A stretch of 64,000 bases of DNA from Actinernus sp. WN-2022 (Eukaryota > Cnidaria > Anthozoa > Actiniaria > Actinernidae). The notes under the pieces were generated by a model, which was not told the origin of the DNA, ran no database searches, and was given only the letters and a program-made list of their open reading frames with translations. Shown here one piece after another: positions 1-8,788 of this stretch. The translations under genes were made by a program, and so were the position numbers. Location: contig JAOWCC010001501.1 in NCBI GenBank assembly GCA_030867875.1, positions 32,880,792 through 32,944,791 on the forward strand, written 5' to 3'. Within the stretch, counting starts at the first letter, position 1. Every line of letters starts with the position of its first letter.

Positions 1-985
1 GCCTTGGCATTAAAATTTTCGCGTATCTGATCGATTCTTCGTCGAAATTTCGAACGAAAAGTTGCCCCGGCGACATTCGTAGGAACAAAGAGCGAAATTC
101 GTCGAAATACGTTTGCATGACTTTTGCACAATACTGTATGCATTAAAGGTCTTTTAATTCAAAAGGAATTGCACTTTCCCAACGTTGCTTCAAAACTCTG
201 TTGATGTTCTGTAAAAAATCACACTGACACGTTCACGCCCGACTGATTGCACGTGGATTACAACGCTCTGAATTAGAATAATCAGTGTTCTTGCAGAAAA
301 ACAAGGGATCCGCCGCGCCGAATCATTTGCGCGAGTATAATTTATGTAGCACAATATTTCTGATTAATATGTTATTACCAGTAAGTCGGAACACTGGAAC
401 TCACTTCCAAAACAAACCACTTGGATCAGGAAAGTTTGCATTCAAAATCATTCGGTGCCGCAAGATTGCAAAGAAGACATCGTGAGAAGGAGAGGTTTAT
501 AGGCCTGCAAATGGCAATTTAGTCAAGTTTTCAGGTGAGTTTAACGGCTTGCTATTACTTTCCCCGTTGCATCAGTCGAAGAGCAGGGAAACTGACAGCG
601 GTAGAGAGAGTACCTACTATTATGTTAGTGCATTCGCTTTGTATAGTTTACTTTCATAAAATCTAAATCTAAAATCTTTGTTCCTAAATCATGACCGTGA
701 GAGTAGTTCATATTCTGATTGGATGTAAGTGTACAATGATTTTATTGAAGTTGTCTGAAACCTGTTAGGGCATTTGAAGTATTGTTTTCCTTGCAGTTAT
801 TCGCAAAGTTGAAAGTGACAAACTGCAAGGAGTTAGCGCTTTTCGTTTCAGTTTTAACTCCAAGATCACGCCTTTGAGGGAAATTTCTTGCCCCTGTATA
901 GAAATCCATCCAGTGACGCGCTCTTATCCGCAAACATTTACGGGGCCAACAGGACACTCGCGAGTTGCTTTCCGCAAGCAGTTTA
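1..985. other. Unassigned flank, no gene recognised
   Basis: I see no convincing coding exon, RNA gene or known repeat in this stretch. The short open frames are uninformative and carry no recognisable domain. It may be host sequence flanking the viral insertion, or the outer part of the viral element; no boundary is visible. Confidence 0.4.
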
Positions 986-999
986 ATCGTTTAGGCTAT

Positions 1000-1316
1000 C
1001 ACTGAAAACCGTTTAATCACTTTCCAAGATTGTTTAAACGTTTTTAGAAACCGTTTGCTCTTCAACCCATTCCATTTAAACGTTTTGGTAAACCGTTTGC
1101 TTTCCAAAGCTGCCCGTTTAAACGATCTGAAAAATCGTTTAAACGTTTTGAAAAAGCGTTTAAACGATCTGAAAAAGCGTTTAAACGATCTGAAAAAACG
1201 TTTAAACGATCTGGAAAAGCGTTTAAACGATCTGGAAAAGCGTTTAAACGATCTGGAAAAGCGTTTAAACGACCCAAAAAAAGCGTTTACTAACCGTTTA
1301 AATTTGCCCGTTTAAC
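1000..1316. repeat. 21-bp minisatellite built on the GTTTAAAC palindrome
   Basis: A tandem array with a 21-bp period, clean from about 1090 to 1275 and degenerate on both sides. Each unit contains the self-complementary core GTTTAAAC followed by GATCTGAAAAAGC or a close variant. Because 21 is a multiple of three, both strands stay open through the array (7-residue repeats such as KRLNDLK). These open frames are a by-product of the repeat and not evidence for a gene. Confidence 0.85.
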
Positions 1317-1319
1317 GGA

Positions 1320-1740
1320 AAAGCGTTAGTGTACGTTTTCCCGTGTGTGGTCACAATTGTGTTATTTCTAGAGCCCAAAATCCTTTGGATGTAAAGCTTG
1401 TCACTGGAAATTAAAGAATAGCTGTTTTTATTCTGAAATGTCATTGGTAAGATCTTGTGCTTCAAGTGGCCCTGGCTCAAGTCGTCACACTGTAATGTAT
1501 AATATAGTTCATCTAAACATGATTCAGTTATCCCATATGTATTTCAGTCCTGTATGGCTGTCAAATTACAAAGTAAGCAGATAGCATATTACACTTTGTG
1601 TAATATAGTATGGATATTTTGTGTATGGACAGTATATAAATTTATTAAACAAGTGTAATTCTCTTTTAAAAGTTTTTAGTTGAATTTATTTCAGCCATTC
1701 ATGAAGGCATCACCAGAATAACTTAATTTATTTTACATTG
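1320..1740. other. AT-rich spacer, nothing recognised
   Basis: AT-rich sequence between the 21-bp minisatellite and the GTATAC array. No coding potential or recognised repeat is seen. Confidence 0.4.
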
Positions 1741-1748
1741 AATAATGT

Positions 1749-2335
1749 TGATGTATACATTTTGTATACACCACAATTTAAAGCCTCTATCATTCCTGAT
1801 CCTCATTTTGATGTATACTTATTGTATACACTATAATTTTGGTTAGCCCTCAGTAGTATTGATGTATACTAAATGTATACATCATCAGTCTGTTTGATTT
1901 CTCAGCTTTATGGTGATGTATACTTAATGTATACACCAAGATCATGTTTCAGCACCCATATTTTCTATCATTCCTGATCCTCACTTTGATGTATACTTAT
2001 TGTATACACTATAATTTTGGTTAGCCCTCAGTAGTATTGATGTATACTAAATGTATACATCATCAGTCTGTTAGATTTCTCAGCTTTATGGTGATGTATA
2101 CTTAATGTATACACCAAGATCATGTTTCAGCATCCATATTTTCCCTCGCCTTTGATGTATACATAATGTATACATTTTAACTCTGATGTATACTTTATGT
2201 ATACTTTAATGTTCAGTTAGTATGTTATGAAAATTGCCATTTTTGCTATATGTACATTTGATGTATACATCAGATATACATTTAACCCTAAATGTATGAT
2301 TGATGTATACCTTTTGTATACTAAATGTATACAAA
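1749..2335. promoter_or_regulatory. Array of about 11 paired GTATAC sites
   Basis: About eleven units of the form GATGTATAC(N5)GTATACA lie here, at roughly 1751, 1809, 1861, 1914, 1987, 2039, 2092, 2153, 2183, 2259 and 2302. Within a unit the two palindromic GTATAC cores start 11 bp apart, about one helical turn. A 178-bp segment (from 1791) is duplicated in tandem (from 1969) with its sites. The last unit runs into the start codon of the TFIIB-like gene at 2325. The arrangement looks like a cooperative binding-site cluster (operator, enhancer or replication origin). That function is inference. Confidence 0.6.
1791..2146. repeat. 178-bp tandem duplication inside the GTATAC array
   Basis: The sequence from 1791 to 1968 is repeated from 1969 to about 2146 with few differences, including the intervening words (for example GGTTAGCCCTCAGTAGTATT). 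The duplication has copied three paired GTATAC sites at once, so the array has grown both by small units and by a larger block. Confidence 0.85.
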
Positions 2336-2978
2336 ACAGAGGCTCATTTTGGTAAGGGCAGGCATACAACATTATTATAAACAGAATTATGACCTCTCGT
2401 TTCCCACAAACGTATTAGTAATCGTAGCCGACGCATTCATCCAAGTAAAGAAGGTTTGTATCAAACGTAGCTATGTGAAACGAACTATTTTAGCTGCTAT
2501 ACTTTATCATGCATGTATACAATGTGGGTTCATTCGATCTAAAGGTGAGGTTGCTCGTTTTATGCGACTAAACAATAAAAGCATCTGTAGCGGAAATGTC
2601 TTTATACGTTCTCTACATGATGACGATAAGATCGATATAGATTTAAATGCCGATCGAATAGCTCCTCACATTGCAACGACTTTTGCTAAACTTCAACCCA
2701 AAGGAGTACCTAAGAATGTCCAACAAATAGTCTATGAGATTGTTCGTACGGCAATAGAAAACAATATAGGTACCAGCTCTATATTTCGAACTAAAGTCAT
2801 TGGAGCAAGTTACGAGGTATTACGGCGTTCGGGATCTCATATAGCTCTTATCGACGTTATTAAACGATGTGGTACGCATAAGGGTTCGATCACGCGTTTT
2901 ATCAACGAGTTGATTGTTTACGATTCCCACTTTGAGCCCATCTATATGAGACACGGTCTAACTAATGATAAAGTTTAA
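2325..2978 (+). CDS. TFIIB-like protein with two cyclin-fold repeats
   Basis: An intronless 217-residue protein starting at an ATG within the last GTATAC unit. Two segments resemble TFIIB cyclin repeats. Residues about 50-97 follow the pattern AxLYHACxxxGxxRSKxEVA...I..G...I..L. Residues about 113-190 contain KNVQQIVYEIV, then IGASYEVLRRSG and a DVIKRCGTHKGSITRFINEL helix-turn-helix-like end. TFIIB family proteins bridge promoter DNA and RNA polymerase. I see no N-terminal zinc ribbon. If the assignment holds, the virus brings its own basal transcription factor, and the adjoining site array could be its target. The fold call is by pattern and needs a profile search. The alternative is another helical DNA-binding protein. 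Confidence 0.5.
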   Translation: MYTKQRLILVRAGIQHYYKQNYDLSFPTNVLVIVADAFIQVKKVCIKRSYVKRTILAAILYHACIQCGFIRSKGEVARFMRLNNKSICSGNVFIRSLHDDDKIDIDLNADRIAPHIATTFAKLQPKGVPKNVQQIVYEIVRTAIENNIGTSSIFRTKVIGASYEVLRRSGSHIALIDVIKRCGTHKGSITRFINELIVYDSHFEPIYMRHGLTNDKV

Positions 2979-3151
2979 TTCGTACCTTTTCCATCAACCA
3001 AAGATTAAACAACTCGTTTCCTATTCAACCAAAACGGCCGTCGACAGATACCCATTTAAGAATTTAGTTTAAGACCACAACATGAAAGCGGTCGTATGTT
3101 AATTAGTGGCTGACGAAATCGAGACAGAAATCTGCATACGAACCAGACATT

Positions 3152-3312
3152 CCGAAAGGTCCATAAAATTCCGATCCGACCCTAAAATTCCGATCCGACC
3201 CTCTTTTTTTATTTTTAAGATTTTTTATTTTTTAGGTCTCTTAGGAATTTTTTAGATTTTTTTGGAATTTAGGGTCCAATTGGAATTTATAGACCTTTTG
3301 GAATTTCGCCCA
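3152..3312. repeat. Imperfect inverted repeat with AATTCC words
   Basis: The left arm reads AGGTCCATAAAATTCCGATC and onward. The right arm, reversed, reads AAAGGTCTATAAATTCCAAT and onward. They face each other across a T-rich loop. The whole lies in the gap between the TFIIB-like gene and the minus-strand capsid genes, so it could be a bidirectional terminator hairpin or a small inserted foldback element. No target duplication was identified. Confidence 0.6.
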
Positions 3313-3442
3313 CGCTGATGACGTGATGTGGTAGACAGAAATTTACATATAAACCAAAACAACACGGTAATTTATACGATTTTGCTTTTAGCGAAGTTTA
3401 AATAAAATCCATGCCGGTTTCTTTCAAAGGAGATATCGATTT

Positions 3443-4042
3443 TTATACCAATTTTGCTCTCATTTCTTCTAGCACTTCGGAGCGAATACGTTCCACGCTT
3501 TTTTTACTCATTTGAGTCTCGCGGCGAATTTCAGCCCTCATAATCTCATATTTATCTGCTTCAGCGAGGATGATACCGTATTCAGAGTCAGATATATTTT
3601 CATCGCGAAGGGCCTTTGATACTAGATCGCGAATCGTATTAATTTTCGCTTTAGCTAACATAGCGGTTCTCTCATGTTTAGAAACTTTTTTTCCGATCTT
3701 TTTAACCCCAATGGTTGTAGCTGCTGAAATCATCCCACAGACCCCACCAATAACACCGAATGGTAGGCCGATTATTATACCAAAACCAGTTAGAGCTACT
3801 GCTAATCCTGAACCCGATAATAATACAGATAGACCTCCTGTTACCACAGCGATACCATGGACAATTCCTTGTGCGCGGTCGTATTTCTTACGCACACCTT
3901 CATAGTGTTTTTCTTGAGTTTCGATATCTGAAAGAGTATCTCGGACTGTTTGCAACCGAAAATTATCTCCGCTAGCCCCGCTAGCCAGCGGTGGATAAAT
4001 ACCTGGTGCCGTTGGAAGTAGTTGAATCGAATCGCTTGCCAT
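3443..4042 (-). CDS. Viral membrane protein, glycine-rich hydrophobic core
   Basis: A 199-residue protein with a clear ATG. Residues 1-30 are polar. A charged segment (about 35-58) follows, then a long Gly/Ala/Val-rich hydrophobic region (about 60-112) that could form two or three membrane helices. The C-terminal 85 residues are charged and probably alpha-helical (IRDLVSKALRDENISDSEYG). I know this architecture as a recurrent uncharacterised protein of cnidarian virus-like elements, but I cannot name a function. It lies 16 bp downstream of the penton-like gene on the same strand, which suggests joint expression and a virion or membrane role. No homology to named proteins is claimed. Confidence 0.7.
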   Translation of the reverse strand: MASDSIQLLPTAPGIYPPLASGASGDNFRLQTVRDTLSDIETQEKHYEGVRKKYDRAQGIVHGIAVVTGGLSVLLSGSGLAVALTGFGIIIGLPFGVIGGVCGMISAATTIGVKKIGKKVSKHERTAMLAKAKINTIRDLVSKALRDENISDSEYGIILAEADKYEIMRAEIRRETQMSKKSVERIRSEVLEEMRAKLV

Positions 4043-4058
4043 TATGTTATATCATAAC

Positions 4059-4724
4059 TTACTCAATCTTCAATACGTATCGTATAGGTCGACCACGGAA
4101 GTCTATAATATTTCCTTCTTCGTCTCTAAGTGTCAGGCGAAGGCTGTTTCGTCTTGTCCCTAGAGCTCGTATGGGCCAGGGAAACCATTTATTGTAAGTA
4201 CTTTCTGTAAACCTAAAGCCTCCGAGATTAAAGATAGCCAGTACGTTTGATTGCTTTCCATTAAGAATTGAGAAGCTAGGATCCACCACATCACAATAGA
4301 TATATACATAGCGAAGAAGTTGTACCACCAGTTTGTATTCTCCTACTTTGAGTGACACATTATCCCCTTCTGGAGTACCCTTGATATTAAGCGAATCGCA
4401 GAGATTCTTACTGAACAGGATTGGTTTCTTAATTTTTAGAATCCAAAACTTCCTATAACCGTGGTCTATGAATTCCAATAAACCAGCAGTAACCGCGGGT
4501 TTGAGGGCGCCCATCAAGACGTCTATATTGTAATTCCCCGGCTTAAGTTCATAAGGAATCCGTATCTCACCTGGGGTATTCCAAGTGAATGAAGCTTTCT
4601 CTGATAGGTTCCACCAACCGTTCTCAAAAGCGACCTCGATTAGAGAAATATTATGGATGTAAATAGGTTCTTGAAAGTAGACCGTATGGTCAGTCGAGGT
4701 AGTGGTGACATTTAAGATTACCAT
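4059..4724 (-). CDS. Probable penton-type minor capsid protein (single jelly roll)
   Basis: A 221-residue intronless protein rich in predicted beta strands. The pattern YVYIYCDVVDPSFSILNGK near residue 135 and the C-terminal LTLRDEEGNIIDFRGRPI resemble the conserved half of Polinton/adintovirus minor capsid (penton) proteins. In those proteins the late strands read roughly L-x-L-x-D-x-x-G-x-x-I-D-F. Pentons fill the five-fold vertices of icosahedral capsids built from double jelly-roll hexons, which fits the major capsid gene at 7513. It is divergent from the 4900 gene across a 175-bp intergenic region that holds short repeats. A structure prediction would be decisive. Confidence 0.55.
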   Translation of the reverse strand: MVILNVTTTSTDHTVYFQEPIYIHNISLIEVAFENGWWNLSEKASFTWNTPGEIRIPYELKPGNYNIDVLMGALKPAVTAGLLEFIDHGYRKFWILKIKKPILFSKNLCDSLNIKGTPEGDNVSLKVGEYKLVVQLLRYVYIYCDVVDPSFSILNGKQSNVLAIFNLGGFRFTESTYNKWFPWPIRALGTRRNSLRLTLRDEEGNIIDFRGRPIRYVLKIE

Positions 4725-4732
4725 ATTAAAGC

Positions 4733-4830
4733 CTGAAGTTTACTTCGATATCAGAAGTTTACTTCAATGATACTAACATACGTTCTTTACTTCACGATAT
4801 TAACATATGTCGTAACTTTAATACGTATCA
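4733..4830. promoter_or_regulatory. Divergent intergenic region with TTTACTTC repeats
   Basis: Between the minus-strand penton-like gene (start 4724) and the plus-strand gene at 4900, the octamer TTTACTTC occurs three times (around 4740, 4760 and 4790). Twice it is part of GAAGTTTACTTC, and it is usually followed by a GATA-like word. The position between two divergent start codons suggests a shared bidirectional promoter. The function is inferred only from position and repetition. Confidence 0.4.
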
Positions 4831-4899
4831 ATATCAAACAGATTAGTCAAGTGGATGAATCGAACGGATTGATTGGCCCGGCGCCAAGGATAAGAAACC

Positions 4900-6399
4900 A
4901 TGCTTAGTCTCCAAGCGAGAGTTCATTTCGACGGTGATTGGGGTGACTATATCGTACCTCGCAATGCAAAGGCTTTAGCGTCCTTTAAGAAAAATTATCC
5001 TCACGCGGACTTCGATAAGTTCTCAGCTAGGACAACGGCATCCGACATACATGATGAGTCTACATACGAGACTAGAATCATGTTTTACGATGGTGGGCAG
5101 CATTGGAATATGAGCGGTCTCATACCAGTAGATGTCAGAAATCGTCTACACGAAGCGTTACGCGTGACAGCGCAAAAACATGCGGTGGCCGCATTCGGCA
5201 GGGGTTTTCCACTTCCATTCAGAAGGACTGATTTTAAGTATCCAGTTCCAGCCGTTTCCTGGGCACACGTCGCTAAAGACATATACCCAATCGTACAAAC
5301 TCTAAGGATCTACGTAGCAAAAGATCAACTATTTACGTATGAGCCGCGACATATCTTTCAAGAGCTAGGACTCGATCTTAGTGATAAAATAAAAAATAAA
5401 GATCCGAGCTATGCCCTGAGAGACAGTATTGCTAATGCTAACGATAGAATAGGAAAAACGAATAAGTGGTTCGATGTTGAACCAATGAAACTTTGGCAGC
5501 ACCAATTATGTTTCGCCGTTTGGTGTGCTACGGCAGGCTGTGGCGTATCATTCGACGACCATCTTTCAGACAATGCGCCAATCATTGACAATATTCGGAG
5601 TTTTTATCGATTTCATGTATACTATACGATCAGGCGAGTACTGTTTGAATTGGGAGTCCCACTCCCCAGGGAAAGCGTATTCAATAAGTTTAACAACGTT
5701 CCATGGAATTACGTCATATATGACAAGATCAGAAGAGAGTTCGGTGCTTATGAAATCGACTTTACCACACGTCGAAATGATATGAATGAGAAGCACTACA
5801 ACTGGTTCGTTCCACAGAATGGGAAAGGATTGACAAAGGCTGGGATGGTCCGAATTAATGCGTCAATAATGGTATATTTGTTTTGTGTCTTATCATCCCA
5901 GGCTTCAACCGGCTCACCAATCGTAGGATCGAAGTCCTCAGCCGCCCAAAATAGATTCGATACGATGTTTGAAAATGCCATCATAGAATCGGCTTCAGAC
6001 ACTCTAGCCCAATACCGAGAATCTATTAAGGATATTAGTTCTCGTCTAGATCTAGCAGTTGCGAAGGATTGTCTGTTAATGCCTAGCTATATGATTATCT
6101 TTAAGGGCGTTACGTACGTAAACAGCCTACGAACGGCAAATAAACCTGGTATCAGTTTAGGAATAAACGATGACATCAATCTTAACGAAAAATCTCCACC
6201 ACCAGCCCCTATGGAAGGCTCGAAACCAAAGACGAATGAACCTGCTACAGACAGCGGGGCCACGACTGATACGACCGCTACGATTGATACGATACCACAC
6301 AGTCGACAAAGTCGCGGCGCATCGCCAACGAATCACGAAACCAATTTAGCAATCGTGGGTATTGTGGCCGGCGTAGCCTCATGGATGATATTTCGTTAG
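4900..6399 (+). CDS. Conserved viral protein of unknown function, C-terminal membrane anchor
   Basis: A 499-residue intronless protein beginning at ATG 4900. The central part is Trp/Phe/Tyr-rich and looks globular (WQHQLCFAVWCATAGCGVSF near residues 200-220, then FYRFHVYYTIRRVLFELG). Residues about 430-475 are a Ser/Thr/Pro-rich linker. The last 20 residues (TNLAIVGIVAGVASWMIFR) form a single C-terminal transmembrane segment. Such a tail-anchored layout suits a virion surface or membrane-associated protein. I recognise the family as widespread in cnidarian virus-like elements but know no function. Its 3' end overlaps the convergent 6396-7424 gene by 4 bp. Confidence 0.7.
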   Translation: MLSLQARVHFDGDWGDYIVPRNAKALASFKKNYPHADFDKFSARTTASDIHDESTYETRIMFYDGGQHWNMSGLIPVDVRNRLHEALRVTAQKHAVAAFGRGFPLPFRRTDFKYPVPAVSWAHVAKDIYPIVQTLRIYVAKDQLFTYEPRHIFQELGLDLSDKIKNKDPSYALRDSIANANDRIGKTNKWFDVEPMKLWQHQLCFAVWCATAGCGVSFDDHLSDNAPIIDNIRSFYRFHVYYTIRRVLFELGVPLPRESVFNKFNNVPWNYVIYDKIRREFGAYEIDFTTRRNDMNEKHYNWFVPQNGKGLTKAGMVRINASIMVYLFCVLSSQASTGSPIVGSKSSAAQNRFDTMFENAIIESASDTLAQYRESIKDISSRLDLAVAKDCLLMPSYMIIFKGVTYVNSLRTANKPGISLGINDDINLNEKSPPPAPMEGSKPKTNEPATDSGATTDTTATIDTIPHSRQSRGASPTNHETNLAIVGIVAGVASWMIFR

Positions 6400-7424
6400 C
6401 GCCGACGTTTCAACGATTTATATTGCTCTACTAGGAATATGACCACAGCTACAATGAGTAGCCAGGCATTCTTGGCAAGGAAGCCGAAAACTTCTCCAGC
6501 TGTACGGAATATGAAACTCGCAATAGCGCCTATCGCCGCAGGTAGCACGTTAGCCAACTTTTTTCCAAGATCCTTCAAAGCCTCACCAACTCCCTTAGCA
6601 ACGGAAGCCAAGCCTTTTGTCAATATACTAACGACGGTACCAATTACGGCACCAGCGACAGCTAACACTCCAATCACCGTAAATCCATGTTTCTTGAAGA
6701 TGGCTTTTATGCGGTCTCGTAACGACATACGATCTTTGATGGCTTCTATTTCTTCCTCGATCTCCTGTTTCTGATCCTCTAGCGCTGCTACTTTATTCTT
6801 TGCCACTTCATATTCTGGAGTTCCCTTAGTTAATGAATCCATCTTTTTTATTTCCTCGGCCTTTTGTTTATCTTTTTCGGTGGCCATATCCTCTTTCATA
6901 CTAATCTCCTTTTCCGCAGTAGGTCCAAGAGCGTTTTTAAGCGTTTTCGGTAATACGTTGGGAGTGTCTACGGCGTCCGACAGTAAGTATGATCCAGCAT
7001 TTTTACGATTGAGTCTTATCACGACCCTATCATAGTCATCCAAACTAGCAGTGAACTTCGTTAGATCTGCTTTTGGAAACTTTATAGTTATTTGGTCCTG
7101 TGCATTTTCAGTCCGTCTTTTCAGTCTTTCAAATAGCGTTTCCGCAGTACTACTGCCTGCCGTAAATTGCGTTTCCGCATCATCACCTTGATTGACTAAT
7201 TCTATATACTCAGCCGAACTGGTTCCCCAGTTACTACGATTTTTCCATAGCCTATCGCGTATGCTTTTCGTCGTATTTTTGAAGCTATGCTTAGCTCTAT
7301 TCCACCAATCCATTTCTGCCTCACCATCATCAGGTCTAATCTCCGCCCATTCTTCGGCAGTAAGATCATTCACATCGGCTCTACCTTCTTCAGATATAGG
7401 ATCGAAGTCTAAAGTTTCTTCCAT
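6396..7424 (-). CDS. Viral coiled-coil protein with C-terminal hydrophobic segments
   Basis: A 342-residue protein. The first ATG of the frame is at 7424; the open frame extends slightly upstream through a GTG, which is not a likely animal start. The N terminus is very acidic (EETLDFDPISEEGRADVND). A central Lys/Glu-rich stretch (about 170-245, including EDQKQEIEEEIEAIKDRM) is a predicted coiled coil. The C-terminal 100 residues carry three hydrophobic segments (VIGVLAVAGAVIGTVVSIL, LPAAIGAIASFIF, AWLLIVAVVIFLVEQY) and end in KSLKRRR. It recurs in cnidarian virus-like elements as an uncharacterised protein. A role in membrane remodelling or virion entry is possible but unproven. Confidence 0.7.
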   Translation of the reverse strand: MEETLDFDPISEEGRADVNDLTAEEWAEIRPDDGEAEMDWWNRAKHSFKNTTKSIRDRLWKNRSNWGTSSAEYIELVNQGDDAETQFTAGSSTAETLFERLKRRTENAQDQITIKFPKADLTKFTASLDDYDRVVIRLNRKNAGSYLLSDAVDTPNVLPKTLKNALGPTAEKEISMKEDMATEKDKQKAEEIKKMDSLTKGTPEYEVAKNKVAALEDQKQEIEEEIEAIKDRMSLRDRIKAIFKKHGFTVIGVLAVAGAVIGTVVSILTKGLASVAKGVGEALKDLGKKLANVLPAAIGAIASFIFRTAGEVFGFLAKNAWLLIVAVVIFLVEQYKSLKRRR

Positions 7425-7462
7425 ATTGAACACTTGATATGTGATATAATATTAGTATTGGC

Positions 7463-7514
7463 GATATATTCAATTGTGAAACAAACATGATATATTCAAT
7501 TGTGAAACAAACAT
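7463..7514 (+). promoter_or_regulatory. Perfect 26-bp tandem duplication and 9-codon uORF at the capsid gene start
   Basis: Positions 7463-7488 and 7489-7514 are identical 26-bp copies. The duplication supplies two ATGs. The first, at 7487, opens a nine-codon frame whose TGA (7514-7516) overlaps the capsid ATG (7513-7515) as ATGA. This is the layout of a stop-start overlap, which in other systems allows termination-reinitiation. The sequence shows the layout; a control role for the capsid gene is inference. Confidence 0.6.
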
Positions 7515-8763
7515 GATATCAACGAAGCTCCATCCTGACTATTCTCCTAGAGAAGGTAGATCTCTTAAAGCCAGTCGTGTGTTCCATCGTGTAACTTTCA
7601 CTCCTTCATCGGCCAATCCGGGGGAAACTTTAATTGTTAATGTTCCTACGTTAGGCGAAAATAGACTTCTAGTACCTGGTAGTCTAGCCCTTAGTGCCAA
7701 TATCACTCTATCCGGGGGTCATGCCGACAACTATTTGGTGGCCAACGTTGGACGTTGCATAGTCTCAAAGCGAGTCGTATGGATGGGAACTACTAGATTA
7801 GAAGATTTAAGTCGACCCGATCTACTACAGGTATATAGCGATCTATACCTATCTGATGTAGAACGAGAGAATAGCGTAGAGCGGGGCATTCAATCTGCTA
7901 ATGTGAACAAACTTCGTTCAAAGGCCAGTAACGCATCTACGTCTAATGCGGCTGATAATGCGACACTAGCGGCATACGGTAGCGTATATAAGATACCTAT
8001 TGATCATGAAGTTATCACAACCCATGGCGTCTTTTATCCACATGCGATTCGAGATAAGATGTCGTTTCATTTGACGCTGGCACCGGCCATAGACGTTATA
8101 GTCGGATCCGACAGCACGAAAGTAGGAGCGTATAAACTATCGAACATTGAACTAGAATATGAAGTCATCGAAAGTCTCGATCTTGCGTCGCGGGCCAATA
8201 GTACCTACGCCAGCGGTAAAGCATTTCTGTATAACCATTATGAGTACTTCAAAACCGTCTCAATCAATCTAGCCACCGATACACTAGTATCTGAAAGCAT
8301 AAACGTACTTCGTCTCTCTCTCAATGGCATTCTTCTTCTATTTGTGGATCCTCATGTGGCAGGCACTAGAGATAGTGAGAAATTCGTAAATCCAGGAATC
8401 ACCAAGGTCGAGGTACACGTCAATGGCATTCCTAACGCTCTATATTCTTTTGGGATGCTACCAAAGGATTTATGTAAGTCAGCGAAGAATTGGGTTGTCC
8501 CGCGTTTCGGAGAGGCTGCCGCCGCTACATCCATGACGCATAAGAAGTTCTTTGAGAACAAGTTTGCCGCACTCATCGATTGTCGCACCTCGCAAACCAG
8601 TATAGTTCATGGAGATGGTTTAGCCCAACAAGATGCTGGAGCATCCATTCGCCTTAGGATTCATCGCAGTGGAGGCTCAGGTAAGGTGAACATGCACATA
8701 TTCGTGCTTTCCGATGCACAAGCAACTATTGAACAAGGAATGCTACAAAATGTTTATCACTGA
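7513..8763 (+). CDS. Major capsid protein (double jelly-roll hexon)
   Basis: A 416-residue intronless protein. Near the N terminus it has FTPSSANPGETLIVNVPTLG followed by NRLLVPGSLALSANI. In the middle it has YKLSNIELEYEVIE, a motif typical of Polinton/PLV/adintovirus hexon proteins at the start of a jelly-roll domain. Length and position (directly upstream of the packaging ATPase) match that family. The product would assemble trimeric capsomers of an icosahedral virion. The ATPase gene starts 26 bp downstream, so the two probably belong to one late transcription unit. The frame is intact. Confidence comes from motif pattern and gene order rather than a profile search. Confidence 0.75.
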   Translation: MISTKLHPDYSPREGRSLKASRVFHRVTFTPSSANPGETLIVNVPTLGENRLLVPGSLALSANITLSGGHADNYLVANVGRCIVSKRVVWMGTTRLEDLSRPDLLQVYSDLYLSDVERENSVERGIQSANVNKLRSKASNASTSNAADNATLAAYGSVYKIPIDHEVITTHGVFYPHAIRDKMSFHLTLAPAIDVIVGSDSTKVGAYKLSNIELEYEVIESLDLASRANSTYASGKAFLYNHYEYFKTVSINLATDTLVSESINVLRLSLNGILLLFVDPHVAGTRDSEKFVNPGITKVEVHVNGIPNALYSFGMLPKDLCKSAKNWVVPRFGEAAAATSMTHKKFFENKFAALIDCRTSQTSIVHGDGLAQQDAGASIRLRIHRSGGSGKVNMHIFVLSDAQATIEQGMLQNVYH

Positions 8764-8788
8764 CGTATTCATTAATGTACTCATTAAC

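Noticed and set aside
1055..1315. Open frames on both strands through the 21-bp minisatellite as genes
   Set aside because: They exist only because the period is a multiple of three; the peptides are simple KRLNDLK-type repeats.
1749..2335. Regularly spaced repeats resembling a CRISPR array
   Set aside because: Repeat units are short palindromic pairs with irregular spacing, spacers are partly duplicated, there are no cas genes, and the context is an animal genome.
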